DNA from: JAAXKN01 sp036261625
Lineage (GTDB): Bacteria; Bacteroidota; Ignavibacteria; Ignavibacteriales; SURF-24
Length of the DNA stretch: 64,000 nt
Assembly: GCA_036261625.1 (NCBI GenBank)
Contig: DATAKL010000011.1
Span: 22,731 to 86,730, forward strand
Direction of reading: 5' to 3'
Shown here one piece after another: positions 60,012 through 64,000 of this stretch. Within the stretch, counting starts at the first letter, position 1. Each line of letters opens with the position of its first letter. A model generated the notes under the pieces. That model had not been told where the DNA came from and ran no database searches. It saw only the letters and a list, made by a program, of their open reading frames with translations. Made by a program: the position numbers and the translations under genes.

Positions 60012-63008
60012 TTAAGCTAATTTCTTCTTTGTTTCAACTATTTTATAAGCTTCTATAATATCGCCGACTTTAATGTCGTTAAAGTTATTGATGTTCAGAC
60101 CGCATTCGTAGCCTGCATCAACTTCCTTGACGTCATCCTTGAAGCGTCTTAAACTTGCCAGTTCGCCGTCGTGGACCACGATGCCCTGACGGATAAGGCG
60201 TATCTTGTTTGTCCTTGTAACCTTGCCTTCCTGAACGTAGCAGCCAGCCACGGTACCAATTTTCGGTACCTTGAAGGTATCTCTTACTTCGACTGTGGCA
60301 ACCACCTCTTCGGAAATGACCGGTGAGAGGAGTCCTTCGAGGGCAGATTTAACTTCATTTATTGCGTCGTAGATAACGTTATAAAGCCTGATGTCGACCT
60401 TCTCGTTTTCAGCCAGTTTGCGGGCATTCAGGTTAGGTCTGACATGGAAGCCAATGATAATTGCGCCAGAGGCTGCAGCCAGAAGCACGTCGCCTTCAGA
60501 AATGCCGCCAACGCCCTTATGAATTACTCTTACCAGGACTTCCTCGTTTGAAAGCTTCATGAGTGAGTCGGAGAGAGCCTCTACAGAACCGTCCACGTCG
60601 CCTTTTACTATAAGCGGAAGTTCCTTTACGCCGCCGATAGAGATCTGGCGAGCGATTTCATCGAGTGTAATATGGTGAATCTGGCGCTGATCCTGCTCGC
60701 GTTTTAACTGCTGGCGTTTTAAGCTGATTTCCCTTGCATCACGCTCGGAGTTAACAACTACAAAAGTATCGCCGGCCTGAGGTGCGCCTTCAAAACCCAG
60801 GACCAGAACCGGAGTAGAAGGAGGTGCAGTATCAATTTTCCTGTTCCTTTCATCGAACATTGCACGCACGCGTCCGTAGAAGACGCCTGCAACAAAGGGG
60901 TCGCCTACCTTAAGTGTACCCTTTTGAACAAGGATGGTGCCCGTTATGCCGCGTCCTTTATCCAGCTGAGACTCAACTACGGTGCCTCTTGCCTGACGCT
61001 CAGCGTTTGCCTTGAGCTCCAGAACCTCGGCCTCGAGGAGGATCTTTTCCAGGAGCTCTTCAATATTGAGGTTGGCCTTGGCTGAAATCTCAACGCACTG
61101 ATATTTTCCGCCCCAGTCCTCAACCAGTATGTTCCTGTCGGCTAACTGCTGGCGTATTTTATCGGGGTTTGCTCCCGGTTTATCAATTTTGTTAATTGCA
61201 ATTATGATCGGCACACCGGCAGCCTGCGCGTGGTTGATGGCTTCAACTGTCTGCGGCATGACGGCATCGTCGGCGGCCACAATAAGAACAACTATATCTG
61301 TTACCTTGGCGCCTCTGGCTCTCATGGCTGTAAAGGCCTCGTGCCCCGGAGTGTCAAGGAATGTGATATACTTTCCTCCGGCCACTTCAACCTGGTAAGC
61401 ACCGATGTGCTGTGTAATACCGCCCGATTCACCGGCAACAACGTTGGATGAACGGATGCGGTCGAGCAGTGAGGTTTTACCATGGTCGACATGTCCCATA
61501 ATTGTAACTACAGGGGGACGGCCTTTAAGTTGTTCAGGAGCATCAGGCGTATCCTCCAGCTCCTCGGAAGTATATTCTTCCTCAAATTCCACTTCGAAGC
61601 CGAATTCATCGGCAACCAGAGTAATGGTTTCAACATCGAGACGCTGGTTAATGGAAACCATTATACCAAGACCGATGCACTTTGCAATTACGTCGCTGAC
61701 GGAAACCTTCATCAGGTTAGCCAGTTCGTTAACTGCAATAAACTCTGTAACTTTAATTTTTGTAGATTCTGAAAGCTCGCGCTCTTCCTGAAGCCTTTCC
61801 TGTTCCTCGAGCTTTTCTTTTTTCTTTTTCTTTCTTATGCTTGCGCGCCCTGCAACTGCTGAGTCGTCAATGCTTAGCATTGTTCTTTTAATTGCAGCAT
61901 CGACGTCTTTTTTATCGACTTCAATGCGCTTAAATTTCTTCTTTTTGCCGGCTGCGGAGGCGTCTTCTGTTGTTGTTCCCTCTTTGCCTTTTTTCTTGGC
62001 CTTCGGCTTTTTCTTTTTCTTCTTGGCAGCCTGTTCCTGCGATTCCTGCTGCTGATAGGCCTCTTTTGATCCGGGAGCCGCAGTTCCGGACTGCGGGCCT
62101 CTTACAGGAGTCTGCGCTCCGGCAGGCCTTTCTCTTCTTTCCGGCCTTTCGGGTCTATCGCCTCTTTGCGGTCTTTCATCCTCTCTTTTGCCTGCTCTTG
62201 CTCTTTCCTGAGCAGCTCTCTGTCTTTCCTGCCTTTCCTTCTTTTCGCGGTCAAGATCAATTTTACCGACAATTGTAAGACCTTTATTCCTTGCAAGATC
62301 GCGTTCGGCCTGCGTCTTGAATACTTTTACATCAGGCGTCTCCTCTGCCGGGGCAGGGGATGGGGTTTTTTCAGCCTGGGGTTTTTCCTGCGGGGGCACT
62401 TCGGCAGAGGGTTTTTCAACCGGGGCCTGTGCGGCAGGTTTTTCAGCTTCAGGAGATACTTCTGCCTTCGATGCAGTTTCCTCAGCCTGAACAGGAGCCT
62501 CAGCCTTTGGAGCTTCCTCAGCAGTTTTCTGCTCCTGCTGCGGTTTTTCCTGGTCTTTTGCCGCCTGTGTTTCAGCCGGAGCAGATACTTCCTCCTGCGG
62601 AGCTTCCATTGCCTCAGCAGGCTCTTCATTAACGGGAGCAGGTGCCTCTTCAAAAGCAGGGGTTTCAACAGTCTGCCCGGCAGCAGAATTTTCAGCTTCT
62701 TCCTCCGGAGCATAGGCAGCCTCTTGGGCGCCGGCTTCGGCCTGAAATTCATCTCTAGGCTCTTCAGACTTTTCAGCCCTTTTCTTGTTGAATTCGGAGA
62801 TTTTCCTGTAATGCTTCTCGGCTTTCTCGATATCCTTCTTATAGTGGTTTGCTATATCGGACATCATTTCTTCGGTAAGGGGCGACATGTGGCTTTTGAC
62901 CTCATAGCCCTTCTTCTGGAGAAATTCCACTAGCATATCGGCAGACAGGTTGTACTCCGCTGCAAATTTATAAATTCTCAGTTTTTTAGATTTTACGTCT
63001 TCGGTCAT
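60012..63008 (-). CDS. infB: Translation initiation factor IF-2
   Basis: GTPase that places initiator tRNA on the ribosome. It has 998 residues from ATG 63008 (AGGTG 8 nt upstream; a GTG at 63020 is the alternative). The N-terminus has a winged-helix-like segment (RIYKFAAEYNLSADMLVEFL) followed by ~300 residues rich in Ala, Pro, Glu and Lys. The G domain shows VTIMGHVDHGKTSLLD, DTPGHE and NKID. Confidence 0.97.
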   Translation of the reverse strand: MTEDVKSKKLRIYKFAAEYNLSADMLVEFLQKKGYEVKSHMSPLTEEMMSDIANHYKKDIEKAEKHYRKISEFNKKRAEKSEEPRDEFQAEAGAQEAAYAPEEEAENSAAGQTVETPAFEEAPAPVNEEPAEAMEAPQEEVSAPAETQAAKDQEKPQQEQKTAEEAPKAEAPVQAEETASKAEVSPEAEKPAAQAPVEKPSAEVPPQEKPQAEKTPSPAPAEETPDVKVFKTQAERDLARNKGLTIVGKIDLDREKKERQERQRAAQERARAGKREDERPQRGDRPERPERRERPAGAQTPVRGPQSGTAAPGSKEAYQQQESQEQAAKKKKKKPKAKKKGKEGTTTEDASAAGKKKKFKRIEVDKKDVDAAIKRTMLSIDDSAVAGRASIRKKKKKEKLEEQERLQEERELSESTKIKVTEFIAVNELANLMKVSVSDVIAKCIGLGIMVSINQRLDVETITLVADEFGFEVEFEEEYTSEELEDTPDAPEQLKGRPPVVTIMGHVDHGKTSLLDRIRSSNVVAGESGGITQHIGAYQVEVAGGKYITFLDTPGHEAFTAMRARGAKVTDIVVLIVAADDAVMPQTVEAINHAQAAGVPIIIAINKIDKPGANPDKIRQQLADRNILVEDWGGKYQCVEISAKANLNIEELLEKILLEAEVLELKANAERQARGTVVESQLDKGRGITGTILVQKGTLKVGDPFVAGVFYGRVRAMFDERNRKIDTAPPSTPVLVLGFEGAPQAGDTFVVVNSERDAREISLKRQQLKREQDQRQIHHITLDEIARQISIGGVKELPLIVKGDVDGSVEALSDSLMKLSNEEVLVRVIHKGVGGISEGDVLLAAASGAIIIGFHVRPNLNARKLAENEKVDIRLYNVIYDAINEVKSALEGLLSPVISEEVVATVEVRDTFKVPKIGTVAGCYVQEGKVTRTNKIRLIRQGIVVHDGELASLRRFKDDVKEVDAGYECGLNINNFNDIKVGDIIEAYKIVETKKKLA

Positions 63009-63033
63009 ATATTTGGACACCTGTTATTAAGTT

Positions 63034-64000
63034 CTACTCTTCCTCTTCAAACTGGCCCTTGATTATATTTATAATCTCGGCAATCTTTTCATCGCTGAAT
63101 TCTTCAATTTCCTTCAGCTTTTCAGGGCCTGCCGTCAGCACTTCGAGGGCTGTATCGTAACGGTGATTGATCAGCGTTTCGTATACGTCTGCTCCAAGTT
63201 CTTCTTTAATATCTATGAGCTCGATATCTTCCTCATATTCCTCGTAGGGTTTTTCTTCCCTGAGGACTTCAATATCGTAGCCTGTAAGCTTCATTGCAAG
63301 GCGGATATTTACACCGCTGCGCCCTACGATCATAGATACCTGATCGCTGTCTGCAACTACTGTCGCCTTTCTGGATTTTGTATCGACTTCAATGGATTTC
63401 AGTTTTGCGGGCGAAAGGGCTCTCTGTATGTAGGTTGCCGGATCGTCCGAATAATTTATAACGTCTATGTTTTCATTGCTTAGTTCACGCACAATAGCGT
63501 GAATTCTGACGCCTTTCATGCCGACGCAGGCGCCTACGGCATCAATTCTTGTATCCTGGCTTTCCACGGCCACCTTGGCCCGTTCGCCGGGTTCGCGGGC
63601 AATGCCCTTAATGTCTATAACTCCGTCGTAGATCTCCGGGATCTCAATTTCAAATAAGCGTCTTAAGAACACGTTATCGGCGCGCGAAATAATGACCTGC
63701 GGGCCGTTAGGGGTTTTCCTTACTTCTTTGACTATGGCGCGGATGGTTTCCCCTTTTCTGTATTTTTCTCTAGGGAGCTGTTCCATTCTGGGCAGAAGGA
63801 GTTCGTTCTTGTTATGATTTACGAGGATGTCATTTTTCCTGACCTGGTAGATGTCGCCTACCACGATCTCGCCTACCATATCGTTATATTCATTAAAGAC
63901 GATATCCTTTTCGAGTTCGCGTATTTTCTGGTTCAGGCTCTGCCGTGCCAGGTTTATAAGGCGGCGGCCGAAAGTATGGAGTTCCAGTCTTTCAGGATAA
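63034..64000 (-). CDS. nusA: Transcription factor NusA (5' end outside window)
   Basis: Elongation, pausing and termination factor. About 322 residues are visible; the frame is open to the window edge (LHTFGRRLINLARQSLNQKI). S1 domain: GEIVVGDIYQVRKNDILVN; KH1: IPEIYDGVIDIKGIAREPGE, CVGMKGVRIHAIVRELSNE; KH2: DQVSMIVGRSGVNIRLAMKL. The C-terminus ends in a short acidic helix-hairpin-helix-like tail. It precedes infB by 25 nt. Confidence 0.96.
   Translation of the reverse strand, partial: YPERLELHTFGRRLINLARQSLNQKIRELEKDIVFNEYNDMVGEIVVGDIYQVRKNDILVNHNKNELLLPRMEQLPREKYRKGETIRAIVKEVRKTPNGPQVIISRADNVFLRRLFEIEIPEIYDGVIDIKGIAREPGERAKVAVESQDTRIDAVGACVGMKGVRIHAIVRELSNENIDVINYSDDPATYIQRALSPAKLKSIEVDTKSRKATVVADSDQVSMIVGRSGVNIRLAMKLTGYDIEVLREEKPYEEYEEDIELIDIKEELGADVYETLINHRYDTALEVLTAGPEKLKEIEEFSDEKIAEIINIIKGQFEEEE

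Overview
The window reads like a chromosomal segment from a Bacteroidota/Chlorobi-group bacterium, most likely of the Ignavibacteria type. Four secreted proteins end in a type IX secretion (T9SS) sorting domain of the 'YPNPFNPxTTIRY' kind. Other hints are an UpxY-like NusG paralogue, an OmpA-free outer-membrane toolkit (BamD, LolA) and a Bacteroidota-type promoter (TTTG-N19-TAnnTTTG) upstream of bamD. Promoters nearer the E. coli consensus also occur (rpsT: TTGACA-17-TATATT). Lineage is inferred from protein style only; no rRNA or tRNA gene was seen.

Layout. 1-953: partial GH13 amylase. 1102-2787: cstA. 3018-14139: three large secreted T9SS clients (M14 peptidase, a 1683-residue beta-helix protein, an S8 subtilase), with a ~90-bp direct repeat flanking the beta-helix gene. 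14204-24352: one long minus-strand run, bamD, a hotdog thioesterase, an FG-GAP protein, a secreted metalloprotease and the cytochrome c maturation genes ccmA-B-C-D-E-F, mostly overlapping or closely spaced. The 50-codon TTG-start ccmD is easily missed, and CcmE has Cys (CPSKY) in place of the haem-binding His. 24612-26613: an unknown membrane protein and glutamate dehydrogenase. 26614-27510: a gene-poor stretch with a perfect hairpin, a cluster of small hairpins and a frameshifted PAS-domain remnant.

27511-39889: a GlmU-like nucleotidyltransferase, rpsT, a sirtuin, a TPR protein, a YhaM-like OB/HD nuclease, a B12-radical SAM protein, an array of eight REP-like palindromes, the UpxY/NusG paralogue, a hybrid histidine kinase, L-2-hydroxyglutarate oxidase, a ROK sugar kinase and a sugar MFS transporter. 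40055-51743: ECF sigma factor plus probable anti-sigma factor, holA, a lipoprotein cyclophilin, uppP, an outer-membrane protein, a flippase-like membrane protein, lolA, ftsK, comB-like, gcvT and a transaldolase. 52050-52388: a MITE-like element with ~45-bp terminal inverted repeats. 52575-57476: rng, dus and pnp. 57485-64000: the conserved translation/RNA operon rpsO, ribF, truB, rbfA, infB and nusA (cut by the window end), which continues into pnp.

Most of the window is core metabolism and envelope biology. I found no phage, CRISPR, toxin-antitoxin or defence locus, and no convincing new multi-gene system. The unusual signals are small: the variant Ccm system, the duplicated leader, the REP array, the MITE-like hairpin, the PAS pseudogene and the structured intergenic region upstream of glutamate dehydrogenase.
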